DNA of 64,000 nt from JBOGVA01 sp050692195 (GTDB lineage Bacteria > Actinomycetota > UBA4738), in contig JBOGVA010000093.1 in assembly GCA_050692195.1 (NCBI GenBank), positions 1 through 64,000 on the forward strand, given 5' to 3'. Positions 11,142-18,800 of this stretch are shown here, one piece after another (the first letter of the stretch is position 1; each line of letters begins with the position of its first letter). The translations under genes and the position numbers were made by a program. Under the pieces are notes generated by a model. That model was not told the origin of the DNA and searched no databases. It worked only from the letters and a program-made list of their open reading frames with translations.

Positions 11142-11156
11142 CGTGCTGGACGACGA

Positions 11157-11251
11157 CGCTCGCCTTCGCACCGCGTGGACTCACGCCTGGTCGCCCGCTG
11201 CTCCGGCGCGTAGCCGCCGGGGGCCCCCCGCGATCGAGCCGAAGGCGAGCG
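11157..11251 (+). promoter_or_regulatory. long-range inverted repeat in the S10-operon leader
   Basis: A perfect 12-bp inverted repeat (CGCTCGCCTTCG at 11157-11168, its complement at 11240-11251) encloses about 70 nt of very GC-rich DNA in the 172-bp gap between tuf and rpsJ. No clear promoter hexamers are seen. It could be the RNA leader through which the S10 operon is controlled, which in E. coli is the target of L4. Function here is inferred from position only. Confidence 0.4.
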
Positions 11252-11313
11252 AGTGGGGGTGGCGGCGTCAACAGCCGGCCGTCGGCCCAGCGCGCTTCCG
11301 AAGGCGGGGCGTG

Positions 11314-11622
11314 ATGGCTGGACCGCGGATCCGGATCAAGCTTCGCGGGTATGACCACCAGATCCTCGACGCGGCTGCCCGGGACATAGTCGACCACGTC
11401 ACTCGCACGGGAGCCAGGGTAGTGGGGCCTGTCCCGCTGCCTACCGAGAGGAACCTCTACACGGTGATCCGTGGCCCCCACAAGGACAAGGACAGCCGCG
11501 AGCACTTCCAGATGCTCACGCACAAGCGGCTCATCGACATCATGGATGCCACCTCGAAGACGGTTCAGGAGCTCCAGCGCCTGAACCTCTCGGCGGGCGT
11601 GGATATCGAGATCAAGCTGTAG
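11314..11622 (+). CDS. rpsJ: 30S ribosomal protein S10
   Basis: S10 (NusE), 102 residues, a component of the 30S head and of the NusB-S10 antitermination complex. ATG 11314 yields MAGPRIRIKLRGYDHQILD; a GTG just upstream would add one residue. The conserved GPVPLPTERNLYTVIRGPHKDKDSREHF is present. First gene of the S10 operon, 9 bp before rplC. Confidence 0.97.
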   Translation: MAGPRIRIKLRGYDHQILDAAARDIVDHVTRTGARVVGPVPLPTERNLYTVIRGPHKDKDSREHFQMLTHKRLIDIMDATSKTVQELQRLNLSAGVDIEIKL

Positions 11623-11631
11623 GGGCGGACC

Positions 11632-12294
11632 ATGGGAGCGGCCAAGGGGATCATCGGGACCAAGCTCGGGATGACCCAGATCTTCACGGACGACTCGAGA
11701 GCGGTTCCCGTCACCATCATCCAGGCGGGCCCATGCCTGGTCACGCAGGTCAAGACCACGGAGCGGGACGGATACGAGGCCGTCCAGCTCGCCTACGCCG
11801 AGGCCCGCCGTGGGAAGAGCTCAAAGCCGATGGCAGGTCACTTCGACGCGGCGGGAGTCAAGCCGGCCCGCCACCTGGTGGAACTTCGCACCGACGGGGC
11901 GTCGGAGTTCAGTCCGGGCCAGCGGATCACGGTCGACATCTTCCAGCCGGGTGAGCACACCGACGTGGTGGGTGTCTCCAAGGGGAAGGGATTCGCCGGA
12001 GTCATGAAGCGCCACGGGTTCGCCGGGATGGGGGCTTCGCACGGCACCAAGCGCAAGCACCGCTCACCCGGCGCCATAGGTGCGTGCGCCACGCCTTCGC
12101 GGGTATTCAAGGGCACCAGGATGGCCGGTCAGATGGGCAACGAGCGAGTGACGGTGCTCAACCTCGAGGTGGTCGAGTCGGACCCCGAACGCAACCTCCT
12201 CCTCCTCAGGGGCGCCGTTCCCGGCCCGCCGGGCGGTCTGGTCATGGTCCGATCGAGCGTCAAGACCGGTGAGACCGGGCGGAGGCACCACTGA
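11632..12294 (+). CDS. rplC: 50S ribosomal protein L3
   Basis: Early assembly protein near the peptidyl-transferase centre, 220 residues. It starts MGAAKGIIGTKLGMTQIF and contains the finger loop around FAGVMKRHGFAGMGASHGTKRKHRSPGAIG. It ends VKTGETGRRHH. The TGA stop overlaps the rplD ATG by one base, which suggests coupling. Confidence 0.97.
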   Translation: MGAAKGIIGTKLGMTQIFTDDSRAVPVTIIQAGPCLVTQVKTTERDGYEAVQLAYAEARRGKSSKPMAGHFDAAGVKPARHLVELRTDGASEFSPGQRITVDIFQPGEHTDVVGVSKGKGFAGVMKRHGFAGMGASHGTKRKHRSPGAIGACATPSRVFKGTRMAGQMGNERVTVLNLEVVESDPERNLLLLRGAVPGPPGGLVMVRSSVKTGETGRRHH

Positions 12295-12986
12295 TGTCGA
12301 CCGTCGACGTCCACGACGTGAAGGGGGCGGTCCTGGAGCAGCGGGAGCTCCCAGCCGAACTCTTCGACGGGCCCATCAGCATCCCGGTGATGCATCAGGT
12401 GGTGGTGGCCGGAGCGGCCGCGCAGCGCGCGGGCACTCACTCCACCAAGACGCGAGGCGAGGTCCGGGGCGGGGGCCGCAAGCCGTGGCGACAGAAGGGG
12501 ACCGGGCGTGCCAGGCATGGCTCGATTCGATCCCCCATCTGGTCCGGCGGAGGCGTGGCTCATGGGCCGGTGCCCCGCGACCACGCCAAGAAGGTGAACA
12601 AGAAGATGAGGAGGGCCGCCCTGCGTTCGGCGCTCACCGACGCTGTCCAGAGTGGCAAGCTCGCCGTCGTCCAGGGACTGGCGTTCGACGGGCCCCGAAC
12701 CAAGGACGCCCAGGCCGTCCTGGAGGCCCTCGGCCTCGAGGGGCTCGTTCTGGTGGTCATCGCCCGTCCCGACGAAGCGGTGGAGAAGTCCTTTCGGAAT
12801 CTCCCCCAGGTGAAGATCGACTACCCGGGGAACCTGTCGACCTATGACCTGCTGTATGCCGACCGGGTGTTGTTCACCACCGACGCGCTCGACGTCCTCT
12901 CCGGCGTGGTCAGAGGGCAGCCAGACGCCGGAGGTGCGGGGACCGACACAGGCGGATCGGCGGCGGACACGGAGGTGGAGCGGTGA
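12294..12986 (+). CDS. rplD: 50S ribosomal protein L4
   Basis: Binds 23S rRNA and lines the exit tunnel; in E. coli it also represses the S10 operon. It has 230 residues, with the tunnel loop GTHSTKTRGEVRGGGRKPWRQKGTGRARHGS clearly present. A C-terminal tail of about 15 residues (DAGGAGTDTGGSAADTEVER) is Gly/Asp-rich and longer than usual. The TGA overlaps the GTG of rplW by 4 nt. Confidence 0.97.
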   Translation: MSTVDVHDVKGAVLEQRELPAELFDGPISIPVMHQVVVAGAAAQRAGTHSTKTRGEVRGGGRKPWRQKGTGRARHGSIRSPIWSGGGVAHGPVPRDHAKKVNKKMRRAALRSALTDAVQSGKLAVVQGLAFDGPRTKDAQAVLEALGLEGLVLVVIARPDEAVEKSFRNLPQVKIDYPGNLSTYDLLYADRVLFTTDALDVLSGVVRGQPDAGGAGTDTGGSAADTEVER

Positions 12987-13276
12987 AGAGCCCGCGTGAC
13001 GTCGTCATCCGCCCCGTCGTCTCGGAGAAGTCCTACGCGGGCCTCGAGCGCAACACCTACACGTTCCTCGTGGACGGGAAGGCCAACAAGACCGAGATCA
13101 AGGAGGCCATCCAGCAGATCTGGAACGTTCGGGTCGTGAACGTGAACACCCTGAACCGCCAGGGAAAGGTGAAGCGAACCCGGGTGGGCACCGGGCGCCG
13201 GCCTGACCAGAAGCGCGCCATCGTGACCATCGCGCAGGGGGACTCGATCGAGATCTTCGAGGCGAAGGGACCGTAG
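12983..13276 (+). CDS. rplW: 50S ribosomal protein L23
   Basis: Exit-tunnel rim protein and docking site for trigger factor and SRP, 97 residues. GTG start at 12983 overlaps the rplD stop. It has the typical N-terminus (RDVVIRPVVSEKSYAGLERNTYTF), the VRVVNVNTLNRQGK loop and a GRRPDQKRAIVTI strand. Two bases separate it from rplB. Confidence 0.96.
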   Translation: MKSPRDVVIRPVVSEKSYAGLERNTYTFLVDGKANKTEIKEAIQQIWNVRVVNVNTLNRQGKVKRTRVGTGRRPDQKRAIVTIAQGDSIEIFEAKGP

Positions 13277-13278
13277 GC

Positions 13279-14106
13279 ATGGCCGTGCGCAAGTACAAGC
13301 CGACCACCCCTGGAAGACGAGGGGCCAGCGTCTCCGACTTCGCCGAGATCACGCGGAACCGGCCCGAGAAGGCGCTGACCAAGCCGCTGAAGAAGCGGGC
13401 CGGACGGAATGCCCAGGGGCGAATCACCGCCCGGCGTCAGGGGGGAGGCCACAAGCGCCAGTATCGGGTGATCGACTTCCGGCGGAACAAGGACGGGGTT
13501 CCGGCAAGGGTCGCCGCCATCGAGTACGACCCCAACAGGTCGGCCCGGATCGCCCTCCTGCATTACCTGGACGGAGACAAGCGGTACATCCTTGCCCCTC
13601 AGGGCCTGGCGGTCGGCCACCGTCTGGTATCGGGGGCCGCCGCGGACATCCGCCCGGGCAACGCCCTGCCCCTGGCCAGCATCCCGGTCGGCACGATCGT
13701 GCACGCGGTCGAGCTGAAGCCGGGGGCAGGCGCGAAGATGGCGCGCTCTGCCGGGACCGGGGTCCAGCTCCTGGCAAAGGAAGGCGGCTTCGCCACCTTG
13801 CGGATGCCGTCCGGCGAGATCCGCTTGGTGGACGCCCAGTGCCGGGCCACCGTCGGCGAGGTGGGAAACCCCGAGCACGAGCTCGTATCCTGGGGAAAGG
13901 CGGGTCGCCGTCGCTGGCTTGGGACACGCCCCTCGGTTCGTGGCGTGGCCATGAACCCGGTGGATCATCCCATGGGCGGAGGGGAGGGCAAGTCGAGCGG
14001 CGGGCGCCACCCGACCAGTCCCTGGGGAAAGAAGGAAGGCCGGACCCGCCAGCCCAAGCCGTCGGACAAGCTCATCGTGCGGCGGCGTGGCAAGCGGAGA
14101 AGCTGA
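13279..14106 (+). CDS. rplB: 50S ribosomal protein L2
   Basis: Core 23S rRNA-binding protein needed for subunit association and peptidyl transfer, 275 residues. It starts MAVRKYKPTTPGRR. The catalytically relevant His lies in AMNPVDHPMGGGEGKSSGGR, and the C-terminal basic segment reads KLIVRRRGKRRS. Sits in canonical order before rpsS. Confidence 0.98.
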   Translation: MAVRKYKPTTPGRRGASVSDFAEITRNRPEKALTKPLKKRAGRNAQGRITARRQGGGHKRQYRVIDFRRNKDGVPARVAAIEYDPNRSARIALLHYLDGDKRYILAPQGLAVGHRLVSGAAADIRPGNALPLASIPVGTIVHAVELKPGAGAKMARSAGTGVQLLAKEGGFATLRMPSGEIRLVDAQCRATVGEVGNPEHELVSWGKAGRRRWLGTRPSVRGVAMNPVDHPMGGGEGKSSGGRHPTSPWGKKEGRTRQPKPSDKLIVRRRGKRRS

Positions 14107-14127
14107 TCGGCAGATTGGAGGATCGGT

Positions 14128-14412
14128 ATGCCCCGTTCCATCAAGAAAGGGCCGTTCGTCGATGACCATCTGATGTCGAAGGTCGTCGAGATGAACCGGC
14201 GCGGGGACAAGCGGGTGATCAGGACGTGGTCGCGCCGCTCCACTGTGGTGCCCGAGATGGTCGGCCACACCATCGCCGTGCACGACGGAAGGAAGCACGT
14301 GCCCGTGTTCATCACCGAGTCCATGGTCGGCCACAAGCTCGGAGAGTTCGCTGCCACGCGAACCTTCCGGACCCACGGCCATCACACCGAGCGCAGCACG
14401 GCGCTGAAGTGA
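14128..14412 (+). CDS. rpsS: 30S ribosomal protein S19
   Basis: Head protein that contacts S13 and 16S rRNA, 94 residues, MPRSIKKGPFVDDHLMSKVVEMN with the conserved TWSRRSTVVPEMVGHTIAVHDG and VGHKLGEFAATRTFR. Start ATG 14128 after TTGGAGG. It is followed by a 118-bp folded spacer, unusual because rplV normally starts within a few bases. Confidence 0.97.
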   Translation: MPRSIKKGPFVDDHLMSKVVEMNRRGDKRVIRTWSRRSTVVPEMVGHTIAVHDGRKHVPVFITESMVGHKLGEFAATRTFRTHGHHTERSTALK

Positions 14413-14431
14413 ATAGGAAAGTGGGGGTCAA

Positions 14432-14517
14432 GGGGGGCAGCAGCTCCGCGGAGCGAAGCGGAGCGGATCAAGCTGCTGCAGTCCCCCTGGTCGAAGGGAT
14501 CCGCCGGCAGGCGGATC
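14432..14517 (+). promoter_or_regulatory. two strong adjacent stem-loops in the rpsS-rplV spacer
   Basis: Stem-loop 1 joins GGGGG (14432-14436) plus GCAGCAGCT (14437-14445) to AGCTGCTGC (14471-14479) plus CCCCC (14483-14487), with an inner CTCCGC/GCGGAG helix (14444-14449, 14458-14463). Stem-loop 2 is GATCCGCC (14498-14505), loop GGCA, GGCGGATC (14510-14517), ending 13 nt before the rplV ATG. No ORF or promoter is evident. It may be an RNA control or processing element, or a small inserted palindromic repeat. Confidence 0.55.
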
Positions 14518-14530
14518 ACTGAGAGGGAGC

Positions 14531-14890
14531 ATGGAAGCCCAGGCAACGGCACGGTTCGTCCGGATCTCGCCACGGAAGTTGCGGCGATCGGTCGACCTCA
14601 TCCGGGGGCAGCACGTGGAAGACGCCCGCCGGATCCTGCACCTATCCCCGCTCGGAGCCAACCGGACGCTGGTCAAGGTGCTGGACTCCGCGGTGGCCAA
14701 CGCGGAGCAGAGGCAGGCCATCCCGGAGAACCTGGTGGTGTTGCGGGTTTGGGTGGATGAAGGGCCGACGCTGCGCAGATGGCGCCCGCGCGCGTACGGC
14801 CGGGCTGCCAGGATCCGCAAGAGGACCAGCCACGTCACCGTGGTCGTCAGGTCGTTGGAGGAAGAGGTGAGCGGTGGGGCAGAAGGTTAA
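14531..14890 (+). CDS. rplV: 50S ribosomal protein L22
   Basis: Exit-tunnel protein, 119 residues. It starts MEAQATARFVRISPRKLRRSVDLIRG, the standard L22 N-terminus. The beta-hairpin that reaches the tunnel constriction is seen as GPTLRRWRPRAYGRAARIRKRTSHVTVVV. The start has GAGAGGGAGC in front. Its last 17 bases overlap the GTG start of rpsC. Confidence 0.96.
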   Translation: MEAQATARFVRISPRKLRRSVDLIRGQHVEDARRILHLSPLGANRTLVKVLDSAVANAEQRQAIPENLVVLRVWVDEGPTLRRWRPRAYGRAARIRKRTSHVTVVVRSLEEEVSGGAEG

Positions 14891-15752
14891 TCCATACGGG
14901 TTCAGGCTGGGCGTGATCTACCCGTGGAAGTCCAAATGGTACGCACGGAAGGACTACGCCCAAGCGCTCCACGAGGACGTGAGGATCCGGCGCTATATCA
15001 CGGGCAAGCTGACCCGGGCCGGCATCTCCAGCGTCGACATCGAGCGGAAGGGCGATCAGGTCCAGGTGTTCGTCCGGACCGCTCGTCCGGGCATCGTGAT
15101 CGGCCGAAAGGGAGCCGAGGTCGACCGGATCCGCAAGGACGTGGAGAAGATCACAGGCAAGCGCGTGGACGTGAAGGTGGAGGACATGAACCAGTCCGCG
15201 AGCGAGCTGCGACCCGAGACCGACGCGGCCCTCCTGGCCCAGGGGACGGCCGAGCAGTTGGTTGGGCGGGTCTCCTTTCGCCGAGCGATGCGCCGGACCG
15301 TGCAGACCGCGATGAAGTCGGGAGCCTTGGGGGTGCGCGTCCAGTGCGGTGGCCGTCTGGGCGGTGCGGAGATGTCCCGCCGCGAGTGGTATCGGGAGGG
15401 CCGGGTCCCCCTGCACACGATTCGGGCGAAGATCGACTACGGCACGGCGGAGGCAAAGACGACGTTCGGAGTCATCGGCGTGAAGGTCTGGGTGTATCAC
15501 GGGGATGAGATCCCGACGCAGGAATTGGAGATGGAGCGAGCCAGGGCCCGAGCGCTGGCCGGGGTGCCCGTGGGGAGTTCGGGCGGAGCCTCCACGGGAG
15601 CGCTGATCACCGACGTGCGCGAGATCGAGGAAGGGGTGCCGGTCCCCGCGACCGAGCCCCGCGAGGAAAAGGCGGAGCCGGCGCGCCCCGCCGGACGCAG
15701 GCCGGGCGGGACCAGGTCGGGCGCTTCGAAGCGGCCGGGAGGACGTTCCTAG
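14874..15752 (+). CDS. rpsC: 30S ribosomal protein S3
   Basis: mRNA-entry-channel protein, 292 residues from a GTG that overlaps rplV. The start MGQKVNPYGFRLGVI is diagnostic. The KH domain carries GIVIGRKGAEVDRIRKDVEK, and the C-terminal domain VQCGGRLGGAEMSRREWYREGRVPLHTIRAKIDYG is complete by about residue 215. The remaining 70-odd residues form a low-complexity tail rich in Glu, Pro, Arg and Gly. Actinobacterial S3 proteins often have such tails, and this one is at the long end. Confidence 0.97.
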   Translation: MGQKVNPYGFRLGVIYPWKSKWYARKDYAQALHEDVRIRRYITGKLTRAGISSVDIERKGDQVQVFVRTARPGIVIGRKGAEVDRIRKDVEKITGKRVDVKVEDMNQSASELRPETDAALLAQGTAEQLVGRVSFRRAMRRTVQTAMKSGALGVRVQCGGRLGGAEMSRREWYREGRVPLHTIRAKIDYGTAEAKTTFGVIGVKVWVYHGDEIPTQELEMERARARALAGVPVGSSGGASTGALITDVREIEEGVPVPATEPREEKAEPARPAGRRPGGTRSGASKRPGGRS

Positions 15753-16172
15753 GTGCTGCAGCCGAAGAAAGTCAAGCACCGCAAGCAACACCGCGGCCGC
15801 ATGCGCGGCCGAGCCAAGGGCGGCACCGAAGTGCACTTCGGGGACTACGGCCTGCTCGCGCTGGAGCCCGGATGGATCACGAACCGCCAGATCGAGGCCG
15901 CCCGCGTGGCCATGACCAGACACATCCGCCGGGGCGGAAAGGTCTGGATCAACATTTTTCCGGACAAACCGGTCACCAAGAAGCCCGCGGAGACGCGGAT
16001 GGGCTCCGGGAAGGGAAACCCGGAGGGATGGGTAGCGGTGGTCAAGCCCGGGAGGGTCATGTTCGAGCTCTCAGGAGTTGCCGAGCCGATCGCGCGCGAG
16101 GCGATGAGTCGCGCCGCGCACAAGTTGCCGATCAGGTCGAAGTTCATCGTGCGGGCGGGGGTGAGCGCCTAG
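15753..16172 (+). CDS. rplP: 50S ribosomal protein L16
   Basis: Binds near the A-site tRNA and the 5S rRNA, 139 residues, GTG start (MLQPKKVKHRKQHRGRMRG) immediately after the rpsC stop. It contains GLLALEPGWITNRQIEAARVAMTRHIRRGGKVWI and the conserved GSGKGNPEGWVAVVKPGR loop. Its stop abuts the rpmC ATG. Confidence 0.97.
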   Translation: MLQPKKVKHRKQHRGRMRGRAKGGTEVHFGDYGLLALEPGWITNRQIEAARVAMTRHIRRGGKVWINIFPDKPVTKKPAETRMGSGKGNPEGWVAVVKPGRVMFELSGVAEPIAREAMSRAAHKLPIRSKFIVRAGVSA

Positions 16173-16541
16173 ATGAAGCCGGCGGAGCTTAGAGACCTTC
16201 CGGACGAGGAGCTGCTGACCCGTCTGGAAGGCCAGAAGGAAGAGCTGTTCAACCTTCGTTTCCAGTCGGCCACCGGGCAGCTCGACAATCCGATGCGGGT
16301 CAAGCAGGTCCGACACGATATCGCCCGCATCCTGACGATCCTGCGCGGTCGGCGGTCCGAGGAAGAGCTGAGGGAAGCGGTCGCGGCGGCCGACCGAGCC
16401 TCGTTGGAGCAGCGTCGCGATGCCATCGCCAGCGGTGAGCTCAAGGGCCGATCCCTCGGCGAGATGGCCGAAGAGTCCTTGATCGAGCAGGAGGCGGCGG
16501 AAGGGGCGACGGTGGTTCCAGACCAGGAGGAGAAACAGTGA
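16173..16541 (+). CDS. rpmC: 50S ribosomal protein L29 with long acidic C-terminal extension
   Basis: The first 65 or so residues are a normal L29 (MKPAELRDLPDEELLTRLEGQKEELFNLRFQSATGQLDNPMRVKQVRHDIARILTILR). The total is 122 residues, nearly twice the usual 60-75. The extra part is a predicted helical, Glu/Ala-rich segment (EELREAVAAADRASLEQ... EEKQ). Because the frame continues unbroken to a stop overlapping rpsQ by 4 nt, the extension looks genuine rather than a mis-called start. Its role is unknown; L29 sits at the tunnel exit beside L23. Confidence 0.93.
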   Translation: MKPAELRDLPDEELLTRLEGQKEELFNLRFQSATGQLDNPMRVKQVRHDIARILTILRGRRSEEELREAVAAADRASLEQRRDAIASGELKGRSLGEMAEESLIEQEAAEGATVVPDQEEKQ

Positions 16542-16795
16542 CGGACCGGAGCGCCCGAAAGGTGCGGACGGGAGTGGTCGTCTCCGACGCCATGGAGAAG
16601 ACCGTTGTCGTGCGGATCTCGTCCCAGCTCCGCCATCCGCTCTACGGAAAGACGGTGCGACGCTCCACCAAGCTCAAGGCTCACGATGAGGGCCAGACCG
16701 CCAGCGTCGGTGACACGGTCCGGATCGTGGAGACCCGCCCGTTGTCCAGGACGAAGCGCTGGCGGGTCGTGGAGATCGTTGAGAAGGCCAGGTAG
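16538..16795 (+). CDS. rpsQ: 30S ribosomal protein S17
   Basis: Early 16S rRNA 5'-domain binder, 85 residues. GTG 16538 sits inside the rpmC stop (GTGA overlap) with AGGAGG upstream. Typical sequence: RKVRTGVVVSDAMEKTVVVRI ... RRSTKLKAHDE ... GDTVRIVETRPLSRTKRWRVVEIV. Confidence 0.96.
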   Translation: MTDRSARKVRTGVVVSDAMEKTVVVRISSQLRHPLYGKTVRRSTKLKAHDEGQTASVGDTVRIVETRPLSRTKRWRVVEIVEKAR

Positions 16796-16821
16796 ACGGC
16801 TGAGAGGGGACCCACGAGCTC

Positions 16822-17190
16822 ATGATCCAGCAGGAGACCCGGTGTCGGGTCGCGGACAACACGGGGGCCAAAGAGGTCCTGTGCATCCGGGTGTTGGGCG
16901 GCTCCGCCCGGCGCTACGCAAGCCTGGGCGACATCATCGTGGGTTCGGTGAAGGACGCGCTGCCGGGAGGCGGAGTGAAGAAGGGGGAGGTTGTCCAGGC
17001 GGTCGTGGTCAGGACGGCCAAAGAGCGTCGCCGCCCAGATGGCTCCTACATCAAGTTCGACGACAACGCGGTCGTGCTGATCAACGAGCAGCGCAACCCT
17101 CGCGGCACCCGCATCTTCGGGCCGGTGGCCAGGGAACTCCGGGAGAAGCGCTTCATGAAGATCATCTCCCTCGCGCCGGAGGTGCTGTAG
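16822..17190 (+). CDS. rplN: 50S ribosomal protein L14
   Basis: Inter-subunit protein and RsfS-binding site, 122 residues, the normal family length. It begins MIQQETRCRVADNTGAKEVLCIRVLGG and contains GDIIVGSVKDALPGGGVKKGEVV and the GTRIFGPVARELREKRFMKIISLAPEVL C-terminus. Lies 19 bp before rplX. Confidence 0.98.
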   Translation: MIQQETRCRVADNTGAKEVLCIRVLGGSARRYASLGDIIVGSVKDALPGGGVKKGEVVQAVVVRTAKERRRPDGSYIKFDDNAVVLINEQRNPRGTRIFGPVARELREKRFMKIISLAPEVL

Positions 17191-17209
17191 CCATGGCGGA
17201 GGACATGCG

Positions 17210-17539
17210 ATGAAGGCCGACATCAGGAAGAACGACGAGGTGCATGTGATCTCGGGGAAGGACCGTGGCAAGCGAGGCCGCGTGGTGAACGTCTATCCCA
17301 AGACGAGCAAGATCATGGTGGAGGGCATCGCTCGGGCCTCGAGGCACATGCGGATGCGCCCATCGCGGTCGTCGACCCGCGGGGTGCGAGAAGGCGGCAT
17401 CATCAGCCAGGAGCTTCCCATCGACCTGTCGAACGTTCAGCTCGTCTGCAAGTCCTGTGGGAAGCCCACCAGGATCGGGCACCGGATCGAGAACGGCGTG
17501 AAAGCCCGCATCTGCCGCCGGTGCGAGTCGGAGACTTAA
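17210..17539 (+). CDS. rplX: 50S ribosomal protein L24 (zinc-knuckle type)
   Basis: Assembly initiator at the tunnel exit, 109 residues, with the KOW motif in VHVISGKDRGKRGRVVNVYPKTSKIMVEG. The C-terminal domain contains two CxxC pairs (CKSCGKPTRIGHRIENGVKARICRRC), so this is a zinc-binding version; many actinobacterial L24 proteins have lost these cysteines. ATG 17210 is chosen for family length. Three bases separate it from rplE. Confidence 0.96.
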   Translation: MKADIRKNDEVHVISGKDRGKRGRVVNVYPKTSKIMVEGIARASRHMRMRPSRSSTRGVREGGIISQELPIDLSNVQLVCKSCGKPTRIGHRIENGVKARICRRCESET

Positions 17540-17542
17540 GAC

Positions 17543-18154
17543 ATGGCGGAGACTGTATCGAAGCAGCCGGCGCCTCCTCCCAGGCTCAAGGAGCGATACC
17601 TGAGCGAGGTCCTGCCCGTCCTCCAGCAGGAGCTCGGGATCTCCAACCGCATGGCGGCCCCGCGGCTGGAGAAGATCGTCATCAACATGGGGACGGGGGA
17701 CGCCATCCGCGACGCGAAGCTGCTCGAGGCGGCCATGGCGGATCTGGCCACCATCACCGGGCAGAAGCCCGCCGTGACCCGGGCTCGAAAGTCGATCGCC
17801 CAGTTCAAGCTCCGGACCGGAATGTCCATCGGGGCGAAGGTGACGTTGCGGGGAGCCCGCATGTGGGAGTTCCTGGACAGGCTGCTCTCGACGGCGCTTC
17901 CCAGGATCCGGGACTTCCGAGGGCTCGACCCGGGGGCGTTCGATGGGGGCGGCAACTACACGATCGGGGTGACCGAACAGCTGATCTTCCCGGAGATCGA
18001 CTACGACAAGGTAGCCAAGGTGCGGGGCATGGACATCACCATCGTGACGACTGCCCAGGATGACGAGGAGGGGAGGGCGCTGCTTCGTGCGCTCGGCTTC
18101 CCCTTCACCGGACAGCCGGCGGTCGCGACCGCGGCGGCAGCGGGAGGCGGATAG
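17543..18154 (+). CDS. rplE: 50S ribosomal protein L5
   Basis: 5S rRNA-binding central protuberance protein, 203 residues. Conserved blocks: PRLEKIVINMGTGDA, ITGQKPAVTRARKSIAQFKLRTGMSIGAKVTLRG and GLDPGAFDGGGNYTIGVTEQLIFPEIDYD. A short Ala/Gly tail (AVATAAAAGGG) closes the protein. It precedes rpsN in spc order. Confidence 0.97.
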   Translation: MAETVSKQPAPPPRLKERYLSEVLPVLQQELGISNRMAAPRLEKIVINMGTGDAIRDAKLLEAAMADLATITGQKPAVTRARKSIAQFKLRTGMSIGAKVTLRGARMWEFLDRLLSTALPRIRDFRGLDPGAFDGGGNYTIGVTEQLIFPEIDYDKVAKVRGMDITIVTTAQDDEEGRALLRALGFPFTGQPAVATAAAAGGG

Positions 18155-18180
18155 AGGTTGATGGACGTCGAGAGGAAGCT

Positions 18181-18369
18181 ATGGCGAAGAAATCGCTGAT
18201 CGAGAAGCAGCAACGTGCCGGTGCGAAGTTCAGGGTCCGCGCGTATACCCGGTGCGCCAGGTGCGGTCGTGCCCGGGCCGTCTTCCGGCGGTTCATGCTG
18301 TGCCGCATCTGTTTCCGGGAACTGGCCCACCAGGGCGAGATCCCCGGTGTGACCAAGGCCTCGTGGTGA
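18181..18369 (+). CDS. rpsN: 30S ribosomal protein S14 type Z
   Basis: Zinc-ribbon S14, 62 residues. Two CxxC pairs are visible (CARCGR and CRICFRE), which define the short zinc-dependent form; zinc-free S14 is longer and lacks them. ATG 18181 follows GAGAGGAAG. Located in the standard spc position between rplE and rpsH. Confidence 0.96.
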   Translation: MAKKSLIEKQQRAGAKFRVRAYTRCARCGRARAVFRRFMLCRICFRELAHQGEIPGVTKASW

Positions 18370-18385
18370 GGAGGAGAGTGGCGCC

Positions 18386-18784
18386 GTGGTCATGACCGAC
18401 CCCATCGCGGACATGCTGACGCGGATCCGGAATGCCAACATGGCCTACAAGGACGAGATCGTCCTCCCCTCCTCTTCGGTCAAGGAACGCATCGCCGAGA
18501 TCCTGGCACGCGAGGGCTACCTCGCCGAGACCTCCGTGGGCGGGGAAGGGAAGGATCGAGCGATCACCATCCGGCTGAAGTACGGCCCCAACAGGGAACG
18601 AACCATCTCCGGATTGGAGCGGGTGTCGAAGCCGGGCCGTCGGGTCTATGCGGACAAGGAATCCGTCCCCAGAGTGCTGGGAGGGCTCGGTATCGCTATC
18701 CTGTCCACTTCCCGGGGTCTCCTCACGGACCGCCAGGCGAAGAAGCAAGGTGTCGGCGGCGAGGTTCTGGCTTACATCTGGTAG
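18386..18784 (+). CDS. rpsH: 30S ribosomal protein S8
   Basis: Central-domain 16S rRNA binder, 132 residues. A GTG at 18386 gives MVMTDPIADMLTRIRNANMAYKDE, matching the usual M-x-MTDPIADML start; ATG 18392 is an alternative two codons in. The C-terminal GIAILSTSRGLLTDRQAKKQGVGGEVLAYIW is diagnostic. In E. coli S8 represses the spc operon; no matching target site is recognised here. Confidence 0.97.
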   Translation: MVMTDPIADMLTRIRNANMAYKDEIVLPSSSVKERIAEILAREGYLAETSVGGEGKDRAITIRLKYGPNRERTISGLERVSKPGRRVYADKESVPRVLGGLGIAILSTSRGLLTDRQAKKQGVGGEVLAYIW

Positions 18785-18800
18785 GGGGAAGTAGGAAACC

